A stretch of 33,976 bases of DNA, taken from the NCBI GenBank assembly GCA_002353575.1, contig DEJQ01000005.1, forward strand, positions 1-33,976, written 5' to 3'. Position numbers and translations under genes: made by a program. Of this stretch, positions 26,534-33,900 are shown in pieces. The notes beneath the pieces were generated by a model. It searched no databases and was not told the origin of the DNA. It saw nothing but the letters and a program-made list of their open reading frames with translations. This DNA comes from Prevotellaceae bacterium UBA2744 (lineage in GTDB: Bacteria > Bacteroidota > Bacteroidia > Bacteroidales > Bacteroidaceae). The first letter of the stretch is position 1, and the number at the start of each line of letters is the position of its first letter.

Positions 26534-27373
26534 TTAATCCTCTGTTCGCATGAGTCCGCCAATAGCCTCGTTAATAACAGCGAATGCTTCGTTCAACAGT
26601 TTACGGCTACGAAATCCATCTACCTTGTAGTCCCTATCGGTTTCGAGTGCAAACGCAATGTTGCCGTAGAGCATTTCTCCACTTCCGTATAGGATGGTTG
26701 CCGGCGCATTATCACCTACAGTTCTGTCTCCATAACCTCTGCGAGCCATCAGGAACACCAGATGACAACCTCTCAGATGCAGTTCCTCCGAGATAGCGTT
26801 CAGACGTGGTGTGAAGCGTACTACCTGTACACCGCCGTCGCAGCCCAACCATGATATGAGGTCTTCCTCCAGACTTCTCCAATCTTCATTCTCGCTCTGT
26901 TGAACCGACGCTATACCAAAGAAGTTCACAATAATATAGGCAGGGATAATAGCATCGTGCTCATCCACCTCTTCTTCGTGCTCTACCTCTTTTTCGTTAT
27001 TAGTGTCAACCTTGTCTGCTCCTGTAAACATTGGCAAATCGTATTCTGTGAGTATCTGTCGATAGAATTCCTCTTCGTCAGGGCTGAGTTTACCGTCGGC
27101 AGCAATGACACAGAAGAGCATGTCGGAAGTGAACTGCTTCTCGTCCGCGTCAAATCTGCTGATACGTTCTAAAGCCTCTTCGTACGACATTTTTTCGGCA
27201 TCATCAAGATATTCATTGAGCAGATCGGCTCTGCCCTCAAAATCGTATTGTGCCTTCAAACCTGTGATAATGGTATCAAATTCATCCTTTGTGAATTGTC
27301 CATCCATTTTTGCTGATCCGTAACATAATTTTATAACGGCAACAAGGTCTTCAAATGTTGATGGTCCTCTCAT
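26534..27373 (-). CDS. TerB-like domain protein with a C-terminal domain shared with the 648-aa protein
   Basis: A 279-residue soluble protein. The N-terminal 115 residues look like a TerB fold: two helical halves with the metal-type acidic signatures AKMDGQFTKDEF (21-32) and IAADGKLSPDEEEF (90-103). TerB domains occur in tellurite/stress systems and as parts of larger bacterial signalling complexes. An acidic linker (about 123-140) precedes a domain of about 130 residues containing VVRFTP, then DNAPATILYGSGEMLYG (221-237), clearly related to the end of the Sel1-repeat protein. I do not know this second domain. The gene starts 39 bases after the DUF1963 stop and belongs to the same minus-strand row. 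Confidence 0.7.
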   Translation of the reverse strand: MRGPSTFEDLVAVIKLCYGSAKMDGQFTKDEFDTIITGLKAQYDFEGRADLLNEYLDDAEKMSYEEALERISRFDADEKQFTSDMLFCVIAADGKLSPDEEEFYRQILTEYDLPMFTGADKVDTNNEKEVEHEEEVDEHDAIIPAYIIVNFFGIASVQQSENEDWRSLEEDLISWLGCDGGVQVVRFTPRLNAISEELHLRGCHLVFLMARRGYGDRTVGDNAPATILYGSGEMLYGNIAFALETDRDYKVDGFRSRKLLNEAFAVINEAIGGLMRTED

Positions 27374-27412
27374 AGTAGTAATTTTTAAAAGTTATTATAA
27401 TATTGGTTAGAT

Positions 27413-28045
27413 TCAAAAAGAAAACAGATAGCATTTTGTGCAGTTCCATCGGCGATTTCTGAGGTCGTCGGGACTGATGAGGAAATTCAGTGTGCCACAG
27501 TCGTGAAACATCAGATTCCATCGGTCGTTTCCATCTATCTGCAACAGCGACATCATGCCGGGCATACACTGCGTCACTTCTTCGATATAGGGACTTCCCA
27601 ACAACTTCAGTCCGTCGTCGCAGACATTGCCTTTTGAAAAGATTACAGTCTCGGCAGGCATCGTTGCCGGGGTGCCGTCGGGATAACTGACATGATGAGT
27701 ATGCAGGTCGTCACATGTCGGTGAGTATAACACACGGAAATAATCCTGTTGCCATTCACCCATACCCGGATAGGCAGGAGTCTCCATGTCACCCAGGAAA
27801 TAATCGAGGGCTGCAAAGAAGTAGAGCATACCCTCATGTGGTAGCAAATTGTCTGAATCCATCGGGCAAATATCCTCACAACGAATCTGACAGATGAAGG
27901 TCAGAGGGTCATCAAACCGCTCACCATCTTCATCGGTTACCTGCACGCTGGGCCAGTCAAGTGTCTCTGGCATATCGGGTTCTCCCCACCATTTGCTCTG
28001 ACCGGTCAGCGGACTGTCCGTTGTATGTGTCTCAATCTTTATCAT
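27413..28045 (-). CDS. DUF1963/YwqG-like protein, copy 2
   Basis: A 210-residue protein, the intact-context paralogue of the one at 7579-8211: same start (MIKIETHTTDSPLTG), GEPDMPETLDWP, LLPHEGMLYFFAALDYFLGD and LLQIDGNDRWNLMFHDCG. The family has no assigned reaction. In Bacillus subtilis ywqG lies near the ywqJ toxin and the MORN-like ywqK antitoxin gene, and here too a MORN-like gene is adjacent, so a role near toxin immunity is one option. The start overlaps the end of the 312-aa gene by 14 bases (28032-28045), indicating co-translation. Confidence 0.75.
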   Translation of the reverse strand: MIKIETHTTDSPLTGQSKWWGEPDMPETLDWPSVQVTDEDGERFDDPLTFICQIRCEDICPMDSDNLLPHEGMLYFFAALDYFLGDMETPAYPGMGEWQQDYFRVLYSPTCDDLHTHHVSYPDGTPATMPAETVIFSKGNVCDDGLKLLGSPYIEEVTQCMPGMMSLLQIDGNDRWNLMFHDCGTLNFLISPDDLRNRRWNCTKCYLFSF

Positions 28046-28970
28046 TATGCAGTAATAAATTCTTTACATCTCCGTTGGGGTATTTCATGCAGGAACTGAC
28101 TGAGGGTATGTAGATGAGGTTGCCGTTATCATCCTCGAGTCGGCTGCCGCCATGTTGACTGACGATATAGTCACCATAGCTGTCATGCAGCACGATGGTG
28201 AGGCGCATACAGTCATCACCTTCCGATTCGTCAATGTCGTGTTCGACGACCTGTTTAGGAGCGCCCGACTGCACCATGCCGTTATGCCAGAGTCGGGCAA
28301 TGTAGCGGCTGCAATACTGCGTAGGCATACACAACTCCACGCCTTGGCGGTTGCCGCCGGAGAACATGGCGATGCAGTAGTTGAAACCGGTGGAAGTGCA
28401 GATGCGGTAGAGCCCTGTGAGCAGAAAACTATCAAATTTGCTGTCGGTTTCTATCCAGGCATGCCCGATGTAGTCGCCATTGGCAAAGGTATAGCGTCCT
28501 TCGGCTGTGTAGGCGGGATTTTTGTTGCTGGCAGTGAACAGGTGGAAGCAACCCTTGAAGTAGTCACCATTGGGAAGCCACACTTCACCTTCGCCGATGG
28601 GGTCGTTCAATTCCCGGCTTTTGACTCTCGACTCGATACTCTTGTCCCCCGACTGTATGAAGAGTGGTTTTTCGATGGCATACTTGACATTTGTGACCAT
28701 GTCTTGGCAGGCACCCATCTGTCCGCCCAAGCCACTGTATCCTACCGTCTGCTCCTTACCTGGCGTGAGGCGGAAGGTCTTGCCGGAGTATTCCAGTTCG
28801 AGGAGTGTTATATCGCAGTGTCGCACGATGCTGTCGGGAAGTCCAGGCAAAGGTTTGCCGACTTCGATTGTATTCAAATCAACTTCAACCGTTTCTTTCA
28901 GACTTCTATTTACAATGGCACCGCGGTCACTGTGTTCTTCATAACGACTGATAATGATTGTTGCTTCCAT
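28032..28970 (-). CDS. MORN-like repeat protein with an N-terminal domain shared with the Sel1-repeat protein
   Basis: A 312-residue soluble protein. Residues of about 1-105 resemble the start of the 648-aa protein (EVGKPLPGL, then LELEYSGKTFRLTPG, GYSGLGG and VKYAIE). The middle has MORN-type strands (GEGEVWLPNGDYFKGCF, AEGRYTFANGDYIGHAWIE), though only about two clear units. The C-terminal third is unassigned. A short KSIESRVKSREL segment is encoded by a simple repeat (28623-28634) that also occurs at 8602-8613. MORN repeats often bind lipid or act as rigid scaffolds. It starts 18 bases after the 197-aa gene and is absent from the duplicated locus at 7.6-8.6 kb. Confidence 0.7.
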   Translation of the reverse strand: MEATIIISRYEEHSDRGAIVNRSLKETVEVDLNTIEVGKPLPGLPDSIVRHCDITLLELEYSGKTFRLTPGKEQTVGYSGLGGQMGACQDMVTNVKYAIEKPLFIQSGDKSIESRVKSRELNDPIGEGEVWLPNGDYFKGCFHLFTASNKNPAYTAEGRYTFANGDYIGHAWIETDSKFDSFLLTGLYRICTSTGFNYCIAMFSGGNRQGVELCMPTQYCSRYIARLWHNGMVQSGAPKQVVEHDIDESEGDDCMRLTIVLHDSYGDYIVSQHGGSRLEDDNGNLIYIPSVSSCMKYPNGDVKNLLLHNDKD

Positions 28971-28988
28971 ATTTGTTTAATTCATTAG

Positions 28989-29582
28989 TTAGTCGAACAT
29001 CACGCGAGGGTTCAGTTCTGCGGGTGAATGCCACACGATACCGCGGTCGGCAAGCACGGCTCGCAGTGTCGGCCAATGAGCGTGGCAGAAGCCCATGCCT
29101 CGTGGTATGTCTTTGAGTCTTCGGTCTGCCTCTTTCTCTGCCTCATAGTAGTTCTCTTCCCATTCCGGTGTTCGTTCTATAGGGTCTGCCTTCAAGTGAC
29201 GGCCATATTTCTCACGGAAAGCATCGGCACTAAGATGTTCTGTGTCGATATAATCCGACAGACGCTTAATATCCGAGGCTACCTCTTCCTCTGTGGGATA
29301 GCGTTCGGGGTCTTGTTCCTCAGAAGCCTTAACCAGTTGCAGTTTGTAGTTCAGAATGCTCAGCACCAGTCGCGGTACATCGTATTCAGGCAGTTGCGCG
29401 ATGATGGCCTCACATGCCAGTGCCTTACCCATCGGTGTCTCCTCAGGGTCGTCGATGTCCTTTACCAACTGCACAGACTCCTGAGCAAGCGGAATGTTCT
29501 TCCACATCCCCATCTCCTCTGAATTCTCGCGCATATGCTCCACGTTCTCTATCAGACGTTTTATTCTCTCTTTGTTTGTCAT
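28989..29582 (-). CDS. Conserved hypothetical protein, 197 aa (full-length paralogue of 8225-8604)
   Basis: I do not recognise this family. The protein is soluble, charged and mostly helical for residues 1-150, with many Glu, Lys and Arg, and has a distinctive end: IPRGMGFCHAHW (159-170) and GIVWHSPAELNPRVMFD (181-197). The end is the best conserved part between the two copies, so it is probably the functional region. It sits between two MORN-like genes, 18 bases from each. Start ATG at 29582. Confidence 0.65.
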   Translation of the reverse strand: MTNKERIKRLIENVEHMRENSEEMGMWKNIPLAQESVQLVKDIDDPEETPMGKALACEAIIAQLPEYDVPRLVLSILNYKLQLVKASEEQDPERYPTEEEVASDIKRLSDYIDTEHLSADAFREKYGRHLKADPIERTPEWEENYYEAEKEADRRLKDIPRGMGFCHAHWPTLRAVLADRGIVWHSPAELNPRVMFD

Positions 29583-29600
29583 AGCGGTATTTAGTCGGGT

Positions 29601-30554
29601 TTACATACAAACGACTTCCAGCAGGTCCTCGATGGTATAGTCGTAATCCTCGTCGTAGATGGTGGCAGTAGCACGCCGCACGTCTTCGTATTTCTGGGTT
29701 TCGCCACGGCGTATAGTAGCCTCGACGGGATTGCCGTCTTTGGTGAACACACCTCTCACCTCGAAAGTGACACTGTCGGCAGTCACAGCCAAAATCCTGA
29801 TGCCAGCGTCGGTCATATCGAAATTATAGTTGCGCCACAGTGTGGCAGCCTCTTCATAACGCATCATACCCTCCTCTGCAAATAGCAGGAAACGTCCTCT
29901 GTTATTATAGTCGAATCCACTGTGTTTCTCGGTGACAATCAGCGTTGGATTCTTCATCGAGGGGTCTGGCACATAGCTTTCAGGAATGAACCTGTCGTCT
30001 TCCCAGTCGCCCTCATATCTGAGTCCGTTCTTGAAGGTATAGACACCATGTCCGTGCTTCGAGCCGTATGCTTTAAATCCGCCCTCGAAGCGGTCGCCGT
30101 TGGCATATTCCCACACACCGTTTCCAACAGTATTGTCATCCTCAAACTCTCCCTCGAAACGATCCTGACCGTTTACGAAATAGCCGTCGAAGCTGTCTTT
30201 CACCACAACACCGTGTCCGTGACGCTTACCTTCGCGGAAGCCGCCAGTATATGTTTCAGAGACAGAAGCCAGATGCACACCCCTCTCGTCACTTGTCGTG
30301 CTGACACCCTGTCCGTGCTCTTTGTCGTCGAGCCATTCGCCTTTGTAGTCGTATCTATGGGATGCTCCGCCCCCCTTGCTGAACTGGCAGTAATGTCCCT
30401 TCCCACAACGCTTGCCATGTTTCCACCGTCCACTGTATTCGCCATAGTAGCCGTTGAGCTTGTAGTCCATACGACCATTGCCATGCGGCAGGCTGTCAGC
30501 ATCTACTTCTCCCTCATAAACGTCTCCATTCTTAAACCTAATAGTTTTTTTCAT
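29601..30554 (-). CDS. MORN-repeat protein
   Basis: A 317-residue protein. Residues 1 to about 205 contain a run of MORN repeats with the usual Gly/Tyr pattern: FKNGDVYEGEVDADSLPHGNG, YSGRWKHGKRCGKG, YKGEWLDDKEHGQG, YTGGFREGKRHGHG, FEGEFEDDNTVGNG, FEGGFKAYGSKHGHG, YEGDWEDDRF. The last 100 residues (about 215-317) form a separate alpha/beta domain I cannot name. No signal peptide. MORN proteins act as rods or membrane-associated scaffolds; YwqK-type members lie near toxins. It is the first long gene of the cluster, 10 bases after a 33-codon ORF. Confidence 0.88.
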   Translation of the reverse strand: MKKTIRFKNGDVYEGEVDADSLPHGNGRMDYKLNGYYGEYSGRWKHGKRCGKGHYCQFSKGGGASHRYDYKGEWLDDKEHGQGVSTTSDERGVHLASVSETYTGGFREGKRHGHGVVVKDSFDGYFVNGQDRFEGEFEDDNTVGNGVWEYANGDRFEGGFKAYGSKHGHGVYTFKNGLRYEGDWEDDRFIPESYVPDPSMKNPTLIVTEKHSGFDYNNRGRFLLFAEEGMMRYEEAATLWRNYNFDMTDAGIRILAVTADSVTFEVRGVFTKDGNPVEATIRRGETQKYEDVRRATATIYDEDYDYTIEDLLEVVCM

Positions 30555-30564
30555 ATTGTCAGTC

Positions 30565-30666
30565 TTAGTCTAAAACCAGTTTGAGTGTCAGATAGAACCT
30601 GGTGTAGTTCATACCTCGCTCACCGAAGTTGAAGTACCAGTGATTTTCTTCTTTTACGTTTTCCAT
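30565..30666 (-). CDS. Small ORF, 33 aa, in front of the MORN gene
   Basis: ATG at 30666 to TAA at 30565 encodes a peptide starting MENVKEENHWYFNFGERG and rich in aromatic residues. It lies 46 bases after the araC-type gene and 10 bases before the MORN gene, on the same strand, with an A+T-rich leader like those of neighbouring genes. It could be a real micro-protein, a leader peptide, or the 5' remnant of a lost gene. No homologue is known to me. Confidence 0.45.
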   Translation of the reverse strand: MENVKEENHWYFNFGERGMNYTRFYLTLKLVLD

Positions 30667-30712
30667 ATTTATAGGTTATTAGACTATTTAGCTATTACTT
30701 TAATTTCGATAT

Positions 30713-31792
30713 TTATTTCCAGTTTTTTGCAGTGGCACAAAACTTATCGGCATACTGGCTGGGGGTCGTCCCTGTCTGCTTTATGAAGGCGCGGCGGAAG
30801 GTTGACATCGAGGTGAAGCCGCTGTGCCGTGCCACGTAGTCGAAGGTGTATTCGGGGTGCTGGTCGATGAGGGGCAGGGCCGAGCGCGTTATGCGCAGAC
30901 GGTTGATGTAGTCGTAGAACGACATGCCCATCGTCTGGCTGATGTAGGCGCTTACGTAGGTGCGGTTCGTGCCCAGTGCCACTGCCAGGTCCTGGAGCAC
31001 CAGGTCGGGGCGCAGGTACAGCTGTTCCTGCACGACCACCCGCTCGAAGAGCTCGCGCTCTATCGGGGGCAGCGGCTGTCTCTTTCGCTCTTTTGTCTGA
31101 TTCAACGATTCCAAATCAGCCATTTCATCGGCACTTACCCTGACGGGCTGGAATCCCCAACTGTAGTACAGCACCATGAGCCAGAGCAGGATGATGAAGA
31201 TGTAGTAGAGGATGTCAACCCAGATTTCCGCATAGAACGAGATGAAGAGCCATGCCAGCTGTCCGGCAATCGAGAAGAAGAAGACGGGACGCAGCCAGGA
31301 GACGTCGATTCGCTCTATGTCGGAGTATTCCATGCGCACGAACTTCATGGTTCTCCTCATCTTCACATAGCCCACGCCGACCACCGTCCAGGCGAAGAAC
31401 CACAGGAAGAGGGAGTAGCCGTATATCACCTCTTTCACGGGCCACAGGGCATAGGCGGCGGTGAAGAAGGCGAAAGGCAGGGAGAAGAGCAGCAGCTTCC
31501 TGTATGTAGTCCACCCCGGGGCGACGACCTCCATGACGAAGACCATGTAGGTCAGGGCCGACCACCCGTCGATGATCATCACCCACTGCAGCACCCCGTC
31601 GGTGTACATGCCCGGGAACATCAGCACCAGGTCCTTTGCACACCAGGCGGCCCAGACCGCCATGATGGTGCCCACAACGGTCTGGAAGCGCGTGCGCACA
31701 TCGCGGAAGAAGAAAATGTGTACGGCAAAGACACTGAAAAGCGTCGTTGCAATGCCGATGACGAATATGGATATGATGGAAATATTATTCAT
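30713..31792 (-). CDS. AraC-family transcriptional regulator with membrane N-terminus
   Basis: A 359-residue regulator. Residues of about 5-215 contain six or seven hydrophobic helices and no signal peptide. Residues of about 250-355 form an AraC/XylS DNA-binding domain with two helix-turn-helix units: LVLQDLAVALGTNRTYVSAYISQ and the signature end YTFDYVARHSGFTSMSTFRRAFIKQTGTTPSQY. Such membrane-bound AraC proteins are common in Prevotella and Bacteroides, and the ligand is usually unknown. It has a good promoter of its own. No terminator separates it from the 33-codon ORF and the MORN gene, so it may head the whole cluster transcript. Likely targets (inferred) are itself and the divergent membrane protein gene. 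Confidence 0.9.
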   Translation of the reverse strand: MNNISIISIFVIGIATTLFSVFAVHIFFFRDVRTRFQTVVGTIMAVWAAWCAKDLVLMFPGMYTDGVLQWVMIIDGWSALTYMVFVMEVVAPGWTTYRKLLLFSLPFAFFTAAYALWPVKEVIYGYSLFLWFFAWTVVGVGYVKMRRTMKFVRMEYSDIERIDVSWLRPVFFFSIAGQLAWLFISFYAEIWVDILYYIFIILLWLMVLYYSWGFQPVRVSADEMADLESLNQTKERKRQPLPPIERELFERVVVQEQLYLRPDLVLQDLAVALGTNRTYVSAYISQTMGMSFYDYINRLRITRSALPLIDQHPEYTFDYVARHSGFTSMSTFRRAFIKQTGTTPSQYADKFCATAKNWK

Positions 31793-31826
31793 GGTGCAAT
31801 CGTTGATTCATTTTTTTTAACAACCG

Positions 31827-31858
31827 CAAATATACTGACAGAAACACTTCGGATCAAA
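31827..31858 (-). promoter_or_regulatory. Bacteroidota-type promoter of the AraC gene
   Basis: On the minus strand TTTG (31855-31858), a 20-base spacer and TATATTTG (31827-31834) match the -33/-7 consensus TTTG-N19-21-TAnnTTTG exactly. The predicted start of transcription is near 31820, leaving a leader of about 28 bases before the ATG at 31792. Confidence 0.7.
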
Positions 31859-31964
31859 TCATCAGAGCGGTAAAATCAGCATTTTTTACGAAATGAACCA
31901 TATATTTTACGCATTAGCTCAAACTCTGCATCAAGGGAACATACACATTATTCATTATTTGGAC

Positions 31965-31972
31965 TATTTTTG
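31965..31972 (+). promoter_or_regulatory. Candidate -7 box of the divergent membrane protein gene
   Basis: TATTTTTG fits TAnnTTTG and would start a leader of about 38 bases before the ATG at 32017. No TTTG is found at the -33 position, so an activator such as the divergent AraC protein may be needed, or the call may be wrong. Confidence 0.4.
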
Positions 31973-32016
31973 CAGCAACCTAAAATCTAAATACTAACCA
32001 TCTAAAATTTTCAGTT

Positions 32017-32781
32017 ATGCACTTCTTACTTCTTTATTCAATCGACCTCCCCGATTTCGTTTGGGTACTGCTGGCCTTGGCTCCACTGCTTCTGACCATC
32101 TGCAGCTGGGTCATCAAAATCAAGTTACGCAAACCGGAAACCGCTGCCTTCGGCTCGGACGGCGGCTTGAGCGGCACGATTATGATGTTCTATTTCATGT
32201 TCTGGTTGTTTACCGTCATCCTCAACGAATGGATAGCTCCTGCCATTCAGAAGTCGGACCTTATGCCCGAGATAAAGAGCCTGTTCGACCACATAGGCAG
32301 AGATGACGGTTTCAACTGGTATTTCCACGGCTTCACCCTCTACTGCTTCGTCTGCTTCTTCTTCATGAATTTCCGCGAACTCACCGAAGATCAGGCAAAG
32401 AAAGCCAAGGCAAACGGAGGACTGGTAGCCAGTTTCGGAGCCGCAGCCGTCGGTTCGGTCGCGGTTGCCGGTTCGGCTGCCACATCCATTCTGGGCATGA
32501 TATGGTCGGGCATCGTGACGGCAGCCTACCCTATCGTCAGCGTGACAGCCTCGGCAATTACCTATGTGAGTGCGAGTGCGGCATATTTCTTCGTAGCCCT
32601 CATTCCGATGATATTTGTCGGAGTCTTCCTTGCCGTGGTTCTCAAATTCGTCCTGCTTATACTCTTCTTCCTGTCGTGGGTGCCTATCTATATAATGATA
32701 GCGATCAAGTTCTTCTCGAACCTGCGCATCACCCTCATGGGGCCCTCGCGCGTTCCGTATAAATCTGTCCTGGACGACTGA
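32017..32781 (+). CDS. Multi-pass membrane protein, function unknown
   Basis: A 254-residue integral membrane protein with about six hydrophobic segments (near residues 12-32, 50-70, 106-122, 135-158, 162-190 and 192-232), the central ones rich in Ala, Gly and Val. There is no signal peptide or catalytic motif. I do not recognise the family. It is divergent from the AraC-type regulator with a shared intergenic region of 224 bases, so it may be its target. A strong hairpin terminator follows at 32850. Confidence 0.7.
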   Translation: MHFLLLYSIDLPDFVWVLLALAPLLLTICSWVIKIKLRKPETAAFGSDGGLSGTIMMFYFMFWLFTVILNEWIAPAIQKSDLMPEIKSLFDHIGRDDGFNWYFHGFTLYCFVCFFFMNFRELTEDQAKKAKANGGLVASFGAAAVGSVAVAGSAATSILGMIWSGIVTAAYPIVSVTASAITYVSASAAYFFVALIPMIFVGVFLAVVLKFVLLILFFLSWVPIYIMIAIKFFSNLRITLMGPSRVPYKSVLDD

Positions 32782-32849
32782 CAGTGCCCCCTCCTGCATC
32801 TGTGCCTTTACGCCACGTTACGACACAATGCAGCGGAAAAGCAAGAAAA

Positions 32850-32881
32850 GAAGAAGGAAGCAGCTGTCTGCTTCCTTCTTC
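32850..32881. terminator. Bidirectional intrinsic terminator
   Basis: GAAGAAGGAAGCA (32850-32862) pairs perfectly with TGCTTCCTTCTTC (32869-32881) around a 6-base loop. The plus side is followed by an A+T-only tract and the minus side reads into TTTTCTT, so it can end both the plus-strand membrane protein gene and the minus-strand gene at 33004. Confidence 0.85.
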
Positions 32882-32950
32882 ATTATATATATATATTCAA
32901 TCGTCACCGACGCCGCAGGGCGGAAATGCATCAGGCACTGAGCTTACTAT

Positions 32951-33003
32951 CCTTCAGCCCTCAGCCTTCAGCCCTCATCGCCCCCTTCGGGGGTCGGGGG
33001 GCT
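32951..33003. repeat. Dispersed simple repeats between converging genes
   Basis: CCTTCAGCCCTCAGCCTTCAG-type units (32951-32975) are followed by a CCCCCTTCGGGGG hairpin with G-rich tail (32980-33003). The hairpin element recurs at 33148-33171 inside the neighbouring gene with one mismatch in 24 bases. The first unit matches the FHA-gene repeat at 18462-18476 on the other strand. Confidence 0.75.
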
Positions 33004-33900
33004 CTACCCTTCGTCGCCCTCGCCAACGACAGGCTCGGTCGGGTCGGTAGGAGTGGTCGGAGTAGAAGAGCCGGAGCCAGTGTTATCGCCTGTGCCACTG
33101 CCGCCTTCACTTGAGCCGCCGCCGGTAGATGGGTCGGGGTCACTTGAGCCCCCTTCGGGGGTCTGGGGGCTGCTCTGGCCGCCCTCGCTTAGCTTGCCGC
33201 CGCTGATGTAGTAGAGTTTGGCGCGGTCCTCGATGCTGAAGAGCACCGACATAAGCTGAGCCAGTCCGTCAGTGGGCTGCAGCACGGCGAGCGCGTTCAG
33301 TATGTCGTATGCACGGCGTACTGCCTCGTCTGTTGCCTTGCGAGCCTCGGCAAGTTCGCCCTTCACCTTCGCGCTCTCGTTATCCACGCGCTGCGTTATC
33401 AGTGCCGTCACCTTCTGCGCCTGAGCGGCCGCCTTGCCGACCCACGGCTCGATGCCCAGCTCGGCGAGGGTGTAGTCGGTGGCAGCCTGCCACTGCTGCA
33501 CCATGTTGAGCGTCTTGCGCGCCTCGGCCTCGAACCCGTCGCTGACTTGGAAGCCGAAGTCCTTGAACAGCTGCACGGCCAGCTGTGCCTTGCGGCGCAG
33601 CGGTTCGTCTTCGGGCAGGCAGAGCAGCGCATTGAGCAGGGCGCGTACAGTGCTCATGTACTTGTCCTCCAGTGCGTCCTCGCGCTTCAGGTCGTCGCTG
33701 GCAAAGTCCTTGCCCGAGTAGCGGCGGTAGGCCGCGTCCTCGGCCTGTCGCGCCGTGTGTACGGCGGCAGCGGCCTGCTGGAGCATCGTGTTGTCGGTCT
33801 CGAAGCCTTGCAGACGGTCGTCGATTTGTTGTGTCACGCCGTCGTGATTGGCGTTGGTCAGTTGAGCCAGATAGCTCGTCGTCAGTGTTTTCTGTGCCAT
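33004..33900 (-). CDS. Helical protein with low-complexity C-terminal tail (possibly DUF6261-like)
   Basis: A 298-residue protein. Residues 1 to about 230 are strongly helical and Ala/Gln/Glu-rich (QQIDDRLQGFE, AQKVTALITQRVDN, VKGELAEARKATDEAVRRAYDILNALAVL) and resemble Bacteroidota proteins of the DUF6261 type; I am not sure of that assignment. The last 65 residues are a Gly/Ser/Pro/Thr tail ending in acidic residues, partly encoded by the CCCCCTTCGGGGG repeat (33148-33171, giving PQTPEGG). The gene is visibly richer in G+C than the kinase cluster. No signal peptide or TM segment, so it is probably cytosolic. Function unknown. Confidence 0.7.
   Translation of the reverse strand: MAQKTLTTSYLAQLTNANHDGVTQQIDDRLQGFETDNTMLQQAAAAVHTARQAEDAAYRRYSGKDFASDDLKREDALEDKYMSTVRALLNALLCLPEDEPLRRKAQLAVQLFKDFGFQVSDGFEAEARKTLNMVQQWQAATDYTLAELGIEPWVGKAAAQAQKVTALITQRVDNESAKVKGELAEARKATDEAVRRAYDILNALAVLQPTDGLAQLMSVLFSIEDRAKLYYISGGKLSEGGQSSPQTPEGGSSDPDPSTGGGSSEGGSGTGDNTGSGSSTPTTPTDPTEPVVGEGDEG

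Noticed and set aside
26534..27373. Classical tellurite-resistance (Ter) operon
   Set aside because: Only one TerB-like domain is seen; TerC, TerD/E/Z and vWA (TerY) proteins are absent.
15417..30554. Type VI or ESX/type VII secretion locus
   Set aside because: Kinase, FHA, PP2C and EccA-like parts fit, but no Tss, Hcp, VgrG, EccC/EssC or WXG100 protein is present in the window.
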